DNA from: a virus
Length of the DNA stretch: 21,139 nt
Direction: 5' to 3' (one strand)
IMG/VR virus record: IMGVR_UViG_3300032334_000005
Location: 1 to 21,139 of that record
The notes beneath the pieces are model-generated. The model saw only the letters and a program-made list of their open reading frames with translations, was not told where the DNA came from and made no database searches. Below are positions 13,203 to 20,521 of the stretch, piece after piece (position 1 is the first letter of the stretch; each line of letters starts with the position of its first letter). The position numbers and the translations under genes are program-made.

Positions 13203-14660
13203 TTATTTGCCTATTCTTTTTTTATAATCTGCTATTGATTCGCCTGGTAGTCTTTGTGTTGTTACTTTTTTAACTTCTTGTTGAGAAACTCCTTGATATA
13301 ATCCTTTCATAATCTCTGCAGAATCTGGAATAAATTTATATAAATCTTTTCCTATATAATCTGGAGATCTAACATTTAATAAATCATTTGTAGTTTTTTT
13401 ATTTTCAATACCAGTTTGAAATCTTGAATACATTTCATTATAAAAAGAATCAAGTCTAGCATTATAGTTAGAATCCATAGATTTATAATTAGGATCTTTT
13501 TTAACAGCAAGAGATGCTGTTTCAATAAATTTAAAAAATTCTTTATGTTGATTTATAAATTGTGGATCATCCATTTTTTGAAATATTTTAGCAAAAGTAT
13601 CATAAGATTCTTTAGAAAACTTATCACTTCTATCTAATATAGATTTAGAGTTTAGCTCAAAACCTATTCTAAAATCTTGTTGTAAATTTTTAATATCACC
13701 ATTTAATATTTTTTTACTTACATCCAATACATTATCAAAATCTGGAACTTTAGTTGATTTACCAGATTGAATATCATTATTTAGTTTAAGCATTTTTTCA
13801 CTAAAAATTGGTATTCCTTTTATATCTGCATCATTAACAATATCATCTTGAGAAAAAGCACCATCAAACATACCTTTAAATTTACCTTGAGCAATTTTTG
13901 CTGATTTATATGTTAATAATTTTTCTAATAATGTTGTTTGTTTAGTAACCTCAGATAATGCTTTGTCTTTAAATTGTTGTCTTTCTTCACCAATTAAAGA
14001 AGGATAAGCACCAACATCAAAAGATTTATATGTAGCTGATGCATCTAAATTTAAATTATTATAAAAACTACCTATTTCAATTTTTTTAGTAGCAGCTTGT
14101 TTATATGTGTTTACTAAATTTTGATCTACATTAGCAAACTTATCATAAAAATTATTTAATTTAGAAGGTAGTTGTTTTATAATTTCAGGATTATTACTAG
14201 ATAAAGATGTTCCAATTTCTGTTGCGGTATATTGATCTAATGTTGATTGAGTTTCTTTTTCTAATAATTTACCACTAGCATTTAATACTTGATGTTTAAA
14301 TTTATATTCATCTTCGTTAAAACTATTTAATAATAAATTTTTAAGATTTTTATTTTGTACACTTGATACAGTTTCATTAACTATATCTCTATATCCTTTT
14401 GTGAATGTTTCTGAAGCAACTCTTGGATTAGAAATGTTACTTGTTGTTCTTGTTAGTTCAGATATTTTATCTATTTGTTCATTCTTTATTTTTTGAGCTT
14501 CTGTAATATTAGATGCTTGTTCTGCTTTAGTATAATAGTCTGCAACTACAGCAGCCATTTTTGTTAAATTAGTTTCTAATGGTGCTTGTATTCCACTTTT
14601 AACAGCACCTACTTCCGCTGTTGGTCTAAGTTGTGTTTCAAATATTGGTATTCTTGGCAT
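13203..14660 (-). CDS. Internal virion protein (T7 gp15-like position)
   Basis: 485 residues, predicted almost entirely helical and rich in Lys, Asn and Gln, with no membrane segment. It begins MPRIPIFETQLRPTAEVGAV, a motif common to start regions of phage internal core proteins, and ends with VTTQRLPGESIADYKKRIGK. The middle is long amphipathic helices with no catalytic motif seen. It sits between the gp14-like and gp16-like genes, starts in a TAATG overlap with gp14-like and is shorter than T7 gp15 (747). In T7 this protein stacks in the head core and is ejected with the DNA. The assignment rests on synteny and composition, not on a unique motif. Confidence 0.75.
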   Translation of the reverse strand: MPRIPIFETQLRPTAEVGAVKSGIQAPLETNLTKMAAVVADYYTKAEQASNITEAQKIKNEQIDKISELTRTTSNISNPRVASETFTKGYRDIVNETVSSVQNKNLKNLLLNSFNEDEYKFKHQVLNASGKLLEKETQSTLDQYTATEIGTSLSSNNPEIIKQLPSKLNNFYDKFANVDQNLVNTYKQAATKKIEIGSFYNNLNLDASATYKSFDVGAYPSLIGEERQQFKDKALSEVTKQTTLLEKLLTYKSAKIAQGKFKGMFDGAFSQDDIVNDADIKGIPIFSEKMLKLNNDIQSGKSTKVPDFDNVLDVSKKILNGDIKNLQQDFRIGFELNSKSILDRSDKFSKESYDTFAKIFQKMDDPQFINQHKEFFKFIETASLAVKKDPNYKSMDSNYNARLDSFYNEMYSRFQTGIENKKTTNDLLNVRSPDYIGKDLYKFIPDSAEIMKGLYQGVSQQEVKKVTTQRLPGESIADYKKRIGK

Positions 14661-15199
14661 TAAAATGATCCTGAGTAGCCTGTTGGATTAGAAGCATATT
14701 GACCATAAGAACTAGCACCATCAAAAGATTTAGCTCCACCAAATCCTCCACCCATTGAAAGTAAAGATGTTCCAGTTGAGAACAGTGTACTCATTTGAGC
14801 TGATCTTGCTTGTTGTCTAGCAACTTGTCCCTGTATTCTGTAAAAATTTGCTTCTTCCATTTTCCTTGCTTGACCAACTTTAGAATTATATTCCATAATA
14901 TTTTTTTGTAGTTCAGCTTCAACAGCATTTGCTCTCAGTACTCTTAATCCAGTTCCTTCTAATGCTGCTCCAGATTTTGCTATTGATACATTAGTTTGTC
15001 CCTGTATTTTTGAAAACTGTTGATCAAATCTAGATAGATCAAATTCTAATTGTTTTTGCATTTGAGCAGCTTCTTGCTCAGATACTTGTGCATTACGATT
15101 TTGAACTGCTTGATTAAATTTACCAGTAGCACCTTGTTGTTGGTATTGTGCTACACCTAAACCACCTACTGCTACTAAAGCTGCTGTTTCTAGTCCCAT
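14660..15199 (-). CDS. Internal virion protein (T7 gp14-like)
   Basis: 179 residues. The Ala/Val/Gly-rich hydrophobic N-terminus (METALVAVG-type, residues 1-22) is followed by a long Gln-rich helical region (NRNAQVSEQEAAQMQKQ through VEAELQKNIMEYNSK) and a Gly/Ser-rich end (FSTGTSLLSMGGGFGG). The layout of a short membrane-active start, Gln-rich helix and Gly-rich end fits the gp14 class, which forms the outer-membrane part of the ejection channel. Its size is close to T7 gp14 (196). It starts in a TAATG overlap with the gp13-like gene and ends in one with gp15-like, as expected for the coupled core-protein set. Confidence 0.8.
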   Translation of the reverse strand: MGLETAALVAVGGLGVAQYQQQGATGKFNQAVQNRNAQVSEQEAAQMQKQLEFDLSRFDQQFSKIQGQTNVSIAKSGAALEGTGLRVLRANAVEAELQKNIMEYNSKVGQARKMEEANFYRIQGQVARQQARSAQMSTLFSTGTSLLSMGGGFGGAKSFDGASSYGQYASNPTGYSGSF

Positions 15200-15666
15200 T
15201 AATAAATCCTTGAAAATCTATAATGATCAGCACCATCAAATCCATAGTGTTTCATTAATCCTTCGTTAGTAAATCCTAGCCATTTGGCAAATCTAATTCC
15301 AATTCCAAAGTCTGCACGAACTGCAGTTTGTAATCTTTTAATATTATTTGTTTTAGCTAAGTGATCTAAATTCTGTTTAACTGCTTTAGCAATAGTAATT
15401 GGATAATTCCATACATCATTCTTAGCAATGAACCAACCTTCAGCAACATTTCCCCATATTCTTTTCATACCTGCTGCAGCTATTGCTTCATTATTAATTA
15501 ATCCTGTAAATGCCATACCTTCTTGTTCTAAATTCATACACTCAACATTATTATCTTTTTTAATATACTCAGCATCTTGTTGAGTAAGCATGTGATTCAT
15601 TTGAGATTTCATGATTATTTTACCATGATCTTGTGTATATGGAATTATAATTAATCTATTAGTCAT
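15199..15666 (-). CDS. T7 gp13-like protein, GNAT fold
   Basis: 155 residues. The sequence shows an N-acetyltransferase-like fold: GMAFTGLINNEAIAAAGMKRI (strands 2-4 region), EGWFIAKND, TIAKAVKQNLDHLAK (helix 3), RLQTAVRADFGIGIRFAK (motif A/B region) and WLGFTNEGLMKHYGFDGADH (motif B). It resembles the phage Gp13 family (DUF2833) that occupies this slot between gp12 and gp14. The acetyl-CoA loop is degenerate (ADFGIG instead of Q/R-x-x-G-x-G/A), so activity is uncertain. In T7 gp13 is needed for virion morphogenesis. ATG at 15666 lies inside the end of the nozzle gene (8-base overlap, ATGACTAA). Confidence 0.8.
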   Translation of the reverse strand: MTNRLIIIPYTQDHGKIIMKSQMNHMLTQQDAEYIKKDNNVECMNLEQEGMAFTGLINNEAIAAAGMKRIWGNVAEGWFIAKNDVWNYPITIAKAVKQNLDHLAKTNNIKRLQTAVRADFGIGIRFAKWLGFTNEGLMKHYGFDGADHYRFSRIY

Positions 15667-18124
15667 TTGTAGTTAAGTCTGGGTATAACGATAAAACTGT
15701 TAAAGGTAAAGGTTGAGTTTGTCTTACAAATATAAATCCATCAGATTCATAATTACCTCTAAACTCAATCTCTTTATCACCAGTATATACTGGGATAGCT
15801 TTATCCATTAAAGTAGCTGAAGATCTAAATGGTATTGCTTCCATATTGTTTAAATCTGGACCAACTTCAACACCAACAGATTCATAAAGTCTAACTGTAA
15901 TATTGTATATTCTTTTTGTTTTAGCTTGAGATGTACCATTCTGAGCTCCAGCATCTATTCTCATAGTTTGTAATATTGATGTGTAAGGTAAACCAACTTT
16001 AACTTTATTAACAAATCTTGATAAAGATATAGCACCTGATGTTACAGTTTTTTCAGGATGTGTTGCACCATTAGCAAGTACAGATACAGATTGTCCCTCA
16101 AGATGTTCTAATCCTGTTACTGAATTAACAACTTGAGATACAGTTGCACCAGCTGTGTGTGTAGCTGCTGTAGTGCTATTAGTTCCTCTTGTACAACCTG
16201 TTAATGTATTTGTAGATATTCCTGTATAAGTAATTAATTCGTTATCTATTTTAACTGTACCTGTAGTTGTAAAAGAAGTTGCTGATGTTAATATAATAGA
16301 AGTTACAGAAGTATTAACTGTAGTGTTAAGAGTTGTAGTTGCACCAGAATAAGAAAGTTGAGAATCTAAGAAATTAAAATCTGTATTATCATCTTCATCA
16401 AAATCAAATTGATTAATATATTCAACATAACGTCTTGTTACACCATTAATGGTACGTTTAATAATAACCCATGTTTGATATTCTTTATCATCAGTTGGAA
16501 TGGTAGCTATGGATTCGCATACTGCAATACCAGTTCCAAATGCACCACCAAATATATGTTGATGCCAAGCAACAACTTGTTGTTCTCTTTGATAAGTTAA
16601 ACCAATTAATCTTCCATCTTCTCTAACACACCAAATAACTTGATTAGGTTCTTGTTGATAAGACATAGATTTAATTCCAGATTCTGAAATATGTTCAGCA
16701 AGAATAGTCATGTCAGGTGCAACATAACCATCAACATCAAAGTTATAAGCTAATTCTCTAATCTTTCTTTTAGCACGTTGTAAAAATAAAGTTACGTTAC
16801 CTACTGGTATAGCATCTATATTTGCACAACCATGGTTAGATTGTTTTTTAATTAATATATTAGTTGGAGTTACAGGATCATCTGTACCGCCGCCTGATAC
16901 TGAGAATTCACCACCTACTGTACCAACAATTAATGTTCGTGTTGCAGATAAAAATCTAATTGCATTAACTTGGTTAGAAGCGATTGTATAAATGATTGCA
17001 TCATCATCAGCTATAGTTCCATGATAAGCATCATCCATGTTTTCATAATCACCTGATTTAGAAAAGAATAAAGTTTGTGGTTGATGTTCAGTTCCTGCAA
17101 ATACTAATCTTTGTTCATAGAAAGTTACGCAAGAAGGGTAACCTGTATATTCTGAAAAAGCTCCTAATGCCCAGTCTGTACTTGCACTAGATGCTGTAAA
17201 TGTTTTTATTACTGTACCTACAACAACTATTGTAGAAGTGATTGATGTAATTTCAAAATGTCCATCATCAAAATGAACTAATCTTCCAATATCAGCAGAT
17301 GTAAAACCATTGCCATCATTAATACCTGTTGTTGATGATGCTGTTACTGTTGTTGTTTGACCAGCAAGTCTATGACTTGGATTTAATGTTGTTGTTGTAA
17401 TATTATGATCTAAGAATGGTCCATTAGAAAAATCTACATTTGTAATAGTCCAAGAGGTATGACCAGTTCTTGATAATTTTCTTGGTGGAAAATCAGGATG
17501 ACAAATGTACATAACGTCAGCTGATTGAGCAAATTTTAAATCTGCTAGATCTGCTGTTTCATAAGTTGTTGTTAATGTGTAAACTCTATTTGCAACACCA
17601 CCTGATGTATAAGTTGTATAAGAAGTTGTATTAACATTGTTTCCATCTACATCTTGTAAAGCAAATGTATTAGTCGCAACACTTGCTACCTTAAATCTTT
17701 TACCATTAACTTGTGTCATTCCTACAACACCAGAAATAACAACTGTATCTCCATTAGCAAAACCATGTGATGCAGATGTTACAACACCAGGATTAGCTTT
17801 TGTAATTGCTGTGATTGTTTTATTAGATTCTAATATTGCACCATTATCTTTATAGAAACGAATATAGTTATTTCCAAATTCTAAAATGTAAGTTTGTGTT
17901 GTTGAAAATTCAAAAGGTATTAATCTTGTAAATGCTGATGATGTTTTAACTTCAGCTACAAATGTTGTGCCTGGTCTTCTTGCTGCAGATCCATGAGGAT
18001 AAACAATCATGTTTTGTAAAGTCTTACAACCAGATGCGTATTTAGCTAGATCATTTCTACCATCTAAACGTGGTGATAATTCTCCGCCTGTAAAGTTTGT
18101 TAATTGAACAGCAACTCTAGCCAT
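15659..18124 (-). CDS. Tail tubular protein B / nozzle (T7 gp12-like)
   Basis: 821 residues, close to T7 gp12 (794). The N-terminus TNFTGGELSPRLDGRND and LQNMIVYPHGSAARRPGT is the signature of phage nozzle proteins of this class. Residues about 101-180 (ANPGVVTSASHGFANGD, GVVGMTQVNGKRF) are an E1_FCCH-like beta module. Then come SRTGHTSWTITNVDFSNG, YPSCVTFYEQRLVFAGTE and FSKSGDYENM, the beta-propeller part. Residues about 590-667 hold an inserted module (VKIDNELITYTGISTNTL, GCTRGTNSTTAATHTAG). The end LPLTVLSLYPDLTTND is conserved in this class. It sits below the gp11-like adaptor and should form the tail tip. The start has only a weak ribosome-binding site. Confidence 0.85.
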   Translation of the reverse strand: MARVAVQLTNFTGGELSPRLDGRNDLAKYASGCKTLQNMIVYPHGSAARRPGTTFVAEVKTSSAFTRLIPFEFSTTQTYILEFGNNYIRFYKDNGAILESNKTITAITKANPGVVTSASHGFANGDTVVISGVVGMTQVNGKRFKVASVATNTFALQDVDGNNVNTTSYTTYTSGGVANRVYTLTTTYETADLADLKFAQSADVMYICHPDFPPRKLSRTGHTSWTITNVDFSNGPFLDHNITTTTLNPSHRLAGQTTTVTASSTTGINDGNGFTSADIGRLVHFDDGHFEITSITSTIVVVGTVIKTFTASSASTDWALGAFSEYTGYPSCVTFYEQRLVFAGTEHQPQTLFFSKSGDYENMDDAYHGTIADDDAIIYTIASNQVNAIRFLSATRTLIVGTVGGEFSVSGGGTDDPVTPTNILIKKQSNHGCANIDAIPVGNVTLFLQRAKRKIRELAYNFDVDGYVAPDMTILAEHISESGIKSMSYQQEPNQVIWCVREDGRLIGLTYQREQQVVAWHQHIFGGAFGTGIAVCESIATIPTDDKEYQTWVIIKRTINGVTRRYVEYINQFDFDEDDNTDFNFLDSQLSYSGATTTLNTTVNTSVTSIILTSATSFTTTGTVKIDNELITYTGISTNTLTGCTRGTNSTTAATHTAGATVSQVVNSVTGLEHLEGQSVSVLANGATHPEKTVTSGAISLSRFVNKVKVGLPYTSILQTMRIDAGAQNGTSQAKTKRIYNITVRLYESVGVEVGPDLNNMEAIPFRSSATLMDKAIPVYTGDKEIEFRGNYESDGFIFVRQTQPLPLTVLSLYPDLTTND

Positions 18125-18129
18125 GGTTT

Positions 18130-18711
18130 TTAAAACCTAGAGTTGATAAACGTATTTGAATCTACTACAGATGCCATACCTGCTTCTTGGTCTGTGTTAT
18201 ATCCTTCAGTTGAATCTACGAATCTAGCATCTTTTAATTTCTCTTGATACAATGAATACATTTGTGTTGCTAATGGATTAGATGAAGTTACTGCATAAGC
18301 AATATCAGCAGCTAACGCAGCACTTAAAACTTCTCTTAGTAATTGATCATATTCGTTAGGATCTTCAACTCTTGATATGTATAATATTTTCATAGAAGAT
18401 GAATGAGATAAAATCTTTCTTCCTTCTACAACGTGATCAGATTCGTAATCTAAAATTTTAATTAATCTTAAACAGTCTGATGGTAATGTAAATTGAGATG
18501 TAAATCCCCAAGCTGGTGTTTCTGTATCAGCTGGTAGTTGAACTCTTTTTAATAAACAGTTCCAAGGATGATGTCTAAATACTGCATCTCTTACGTTTAA
18601 ATATCTAGCATTGCAAAGTCTTGCATTTTTAGAATCTTCTGTAAGCGTTAAGATTGTAGATGCACCTAATTGATTTAAAGCTCCATTACAAATTTCTACT
18701 ACTGATGCCAT
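18130..18711 (-). CDS. Tail tubular protein A / adaptor (T7 gp11-like)
   Basis: 193 residues, nearly the size of T7 gp11 (196). The diagnostic start ICNGALNQLGASTILTL, then NARYLNVRDAVFRHHPWNC and FTLPSDCLRLIKILD match the adaptor family that links the portal ring to the nozzle. The C-terminal helix-rich part (EVLSAALAADIAYAVTSS, then LYQEKLKDARFVDS) ends with NTFINSRF. It starts one base after the stop of the 67-residue gene and is followed 5 bases later by the nozzle gene. No unusual feature was seen. The assignment is strong from motif and position. Confidence 0.9.
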   Translation of the reverse strand: MASVVEICNGALNQLGASTILTLTEDSKNARLCNARYLNVRDAVFRHHPWNCLLKRVQLPADTETPAWGFTSQFTLPSDCLRLIKILDYESDHVVEGRKILSHSSSMKILYISRVEDPNEYDQLLREVLSAALAADIAYAVTSSNPLATQMYSLYQEKLKDARFVDSTEGYNTDQEAGMASVVDSNTFINSRF

Positions 18712-18712
18712 A

Positions 18713-18916
18713 TTAATCTTTCTTTATAATATATTTACGTCTTAATTGTCTAGGTTTTACTGCTGCAAAGATCTCAGCTTCTGTAAGTTCTAAGTCTTTA
18801 TCAAAACCATGATGTGCAGTTGATGTATGTTTAAATCTATCAACTAGAACATAGCGATAGATATAATCTTTATTTTGGAAATGTAAAATGGTTTTTACTT
18901 CGTTGATTTTCTTCAT
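18713..18916 (-). CDS. Unknown 67-residue basic protein
   Basis: No family is recognised. It contains MKKINEVKTILHF, KDYIYRYVLVDRFKHTS, HHGFDKDLELTEAEIFAAV and a very basic end (KPRQLRRKYIIKKD). There is a beta-like first half and one helix, with no membrane segment. It sits in the slot between the capsid block and the adaptor. No ribosome-binding site is visible between the ATG at 18916 and the strong hairpin that ends at 18922; any purine-rich bases lie in the stem. This suggests it is poorly or conditionally translated. Its coding composition and the one-base spacing to the adaptor gene support it as real. Confidence 0.65.
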   Translation of the reverse strand: MKKINEVKTILHFQNKDYIYRYVLVDRFKHTSTAHHGFDKDLELTEAEIFAAVKPRQLRRKYIIKKD

Positions 18917-18921
18917 GAATG

Positions 18922-18949
18922 AATAGTGGGGATTTTATTCCCCACTATT
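18922..18949 (-). terminator. Strong hairpin after the capsid block (terminator or control element)
   Basis: An 11-bp perfect stem, AATAGTGGGGA with TCCCCACTATT, closes a 6-base loop. It lies after the stop of the capsid-associated gene and 5 bases before the ATG at 18916. In T7 the main late terminator sits just after the capsid gene, so position is suggestive. However, the sequence following on the minus strand (CATTCATGAAG) has no T-run, so partial termination, RNA processing or control of the next start are alternatives. Confidence 0.4.
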
Positions 18950-18959
18950 AAAAGTAGTA

Positions 18960-19409
18960 TTATTCTACTGTGTAGTAAACCCAAGTATAAATATCACCAG
19001 TAGCAGATGCTCCGCCAGTAGTAACAAGTATATCTGTGCTTGCTGTAGTTCTGTAACCTAATCCAGTTACTGCTGTCGTTGGAGCACCTGTAGATGATCC
19101 ACTTGACATAGACTGAGATTGACCAGCTACGTTCCAAGTTCCAACAACTGATAAATATCTAGTTGCAGAGCCTGAATCTCCAGCTGATAAAGTTACACCA
19201 GAACCTAAAGCACCAGCCTTGATAATTACATCATGAATGGTTGCATTAGCAGGTATTCTAGCAACAGTTATATCAGAACCACTCGCTAGAGAAGCTGCTG
19301 TATATTTGTCGTAGAACACTCTAAGTTTTCCGCCTACTTCTTCACTTGAAGAAAGAACAACAGGAACACTGTCAAGGTTTGTTATATTTACTGATTTTAC
19401 GCTTGCCAT
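18960..19409 (-). CDS. Probable capsid-associated (decoration or head-fibre) protein
   Basis: 149 residues, all-beta and rich in Ser, Thr, Gly and Ala, with no membrane segment. Motifs seen are MASVKSVNITNLDSVP, GKLRVFYDKYTAASLASG, ITVARIPANATIHDVIIKAG and GDIYTWVYYTVE. It follows the major capsid gene by 24 bases with AGGAGAAT, one of the best ribosome-binding sites in the window, which fits strong expression. Proteins of this kind beside the capsid gene in marine podoviruses are usually called hypothetical virion or head-decoration proteins. The function is inferred from position, composition and expression signals. Confidence 0.7.
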   Translation of the reverse strand: MASVKSVNITNLDSVPVVLSSSEEVGGKLRVFYDKYTAASLASGSDITVARIPANATIHDVIIKAGALGSGVTLSAGDSGSATRYLSVVGTWNVAGQSQSMSSGSSTGAPTTAVTGLGYRTTASTDILVTTGGASATGDIYTWVYYTVE

Positions 19410-19433
19410 ATTTTTATTCTCCTATTGTTAGTA

Positions 19434-20306
19434 TTATTCGTCGCACGCAATTTCGACAACTTTTTCTTCTTCCATACGAGTAGCACCAATGCTCATAGCG
19501 TAGTAAACTTGAGTGCTGTATGATTTGTCAGCTCTCTCATCAATTCTAGCTATAACATCTTGACCAATCGCTAATTTAATAGCGTCTGATGTGAATGCGT
19601 ATGCAAGTCTGTCGTCTGTATTTGTTGCGTCAAATTTTAATCTATTAGTTACAATAAATTTAAATCCTAGGAACGAATCTAATTGTCCCATAGCTAGAGC
19701 TTTTACAGTATTGTAATCGCTAGATTTAACTTCAGTTGTATTTAATAAATCGCTAATTTGAGTTGGTCCACACACGATGAATCTAGGTAAACTAGGATCA
19801 ACGTCTGCTAAGTCCAATATCTTTTTAGCGTTTAAAAGTTTTGCAACAGTTAAACCATCAGTTTGTGATGCACTGTATGGCTTCTGTCCAGATGGAAGTG
19901 CTACCGAAGTAGAACCTGTTTCACCTGTGTATGCAGTTCCGCCTAAAGCAGCGATGATTACATCATCCATAGCTCTTCCCATAGCAGCAGCCGCAGCTTT
20001 TGCATAAGAAGAAGTTGGATCAATTAATAATCTAACTTTATCTGCATTGTCTATTAGATCAGCCCACTCGTAATCTGCAAGACTAACTCTTCGTCTAGAG
20101 TGTGGCGTATCTATTTGTGGAGTGTCAGAATGTCTAGAAGTTCTAAGAACAGCAGTTGTTTTACCAACTTGATCAAAGAAAGCATTCTTTCCAGTAACCG
20201 ACTCAACATCCACAACTCCTCTTAATACTGATCCCATTTGTTGAGATAGCATTTGTACGTTTGAACTGTACTGCTGTACAAAAGCAGTTGTTATTTGATT
20301 TGACAT
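19434..20306 (-). CDS. Major capsid protein
   Basis: 290 residues. The N-terminus TTAFVQQYSSNVQMLSQQMG is the typical start of a phage capsid family seen in many podoviruses, followed by GKNAFFDQVGKTTAV, HSDTPQIDTPHSRRRVSLAD and YEWADLIDNADKVRLL. The A-domain-like end has DPSLPRFIVCGPTQISDLL, MGQLDSFLGFKFIVTNRL and a C-terminus EEEKVVEIACDE. An HK97-like fold is expected from the family. It is shorter than T7 gp10A (345). The start has AAGGAAATGACAAT before ATG. It follows the scaffold gene after a 215-base structured leader. No frameshift site for a longer form was seen. Confidence 0.9.
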   Translation of the reverse strand: MSNQITTAFVQQYSSNVQMLSQQMGSVLRGVVDVESVTGKNAFFDQVGKTTAVLRTSRHSDTPQIDTPHSRRRVSLADYEWADLIDNADKVRLLIDPTSSYAKAAAAAMGRAMDDVIIAALGGTAYTGETGSTSVALPSGQKPYSASQTDGLTVAKLLNAKKILDLADVDPSLPRFIVCGPTQISDLLNTTEVKSSDYNTVKALAMGQLDSFLGFKFIVTNRLKFDATNTDDRLAYAFTSDAIKLAIGQDVIARIDERADKSYSTQVYYAMSIGATRMEEEKVVEIACDE

Positions 20307-20521
20307 ATTGTCATTTCCTTTTGTTAGGGTTAAGTTAAGTTTAAGTTCAGAAAGTTCCCCATCAATGATAGGCTATCTTGCATTTAACGACTGTTAGTCG
20401 GTTGTCTTTCCAACAGGCAACGTAAGGTTCTAATAGAATTGTCTTACAATTTCTAAGAAGATTTAATTAAAAATCTTCCTAGAAATCGCAATACATCAAT
20501 TTTAAATTGATTGCAATAGAA
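20307..20521 (-). promoter_or_regulatory. Structured 215-base leader before the capsid gene
   Basis: No gene-sized frame is present. Hairpins read from the sequence are: ATTTCTA-x-GAAGATTT paired across AATTAA (20449-20486, about 16 bp with one mismatch); AATTGT/ACAATT (20437-20451), which shares bases with the first and so is an alternative; CGACT/AGTCG (20388-20400); and ATCAATTT/AAATTGAT (20494-20510). The last bases carry AAGGA for the capsid start. A weak sigma70-like pair (TTGCAA, 17 bases, TATTGC) lies at 20486-20515. A promoter, an RNA-processing site or an mRNA-stabilising leader for the most expressed gene is the likely role. Confidence 0.5.

Noticed and set aside
20330-20383. 17-residue frame MQDSLSLMGNFLNLNLT in the capsid leader
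   Set aside because: No ribosome-binding site and it crosses hairpin sequence; less likely than a structured leader.
20307-20521. A tRNA or known riboswitch in the pre-capsid leader
   Set aside because: Hairpins do not form a cloverleaf and no TTCGA-type arm or recognised aptamer motif is present.
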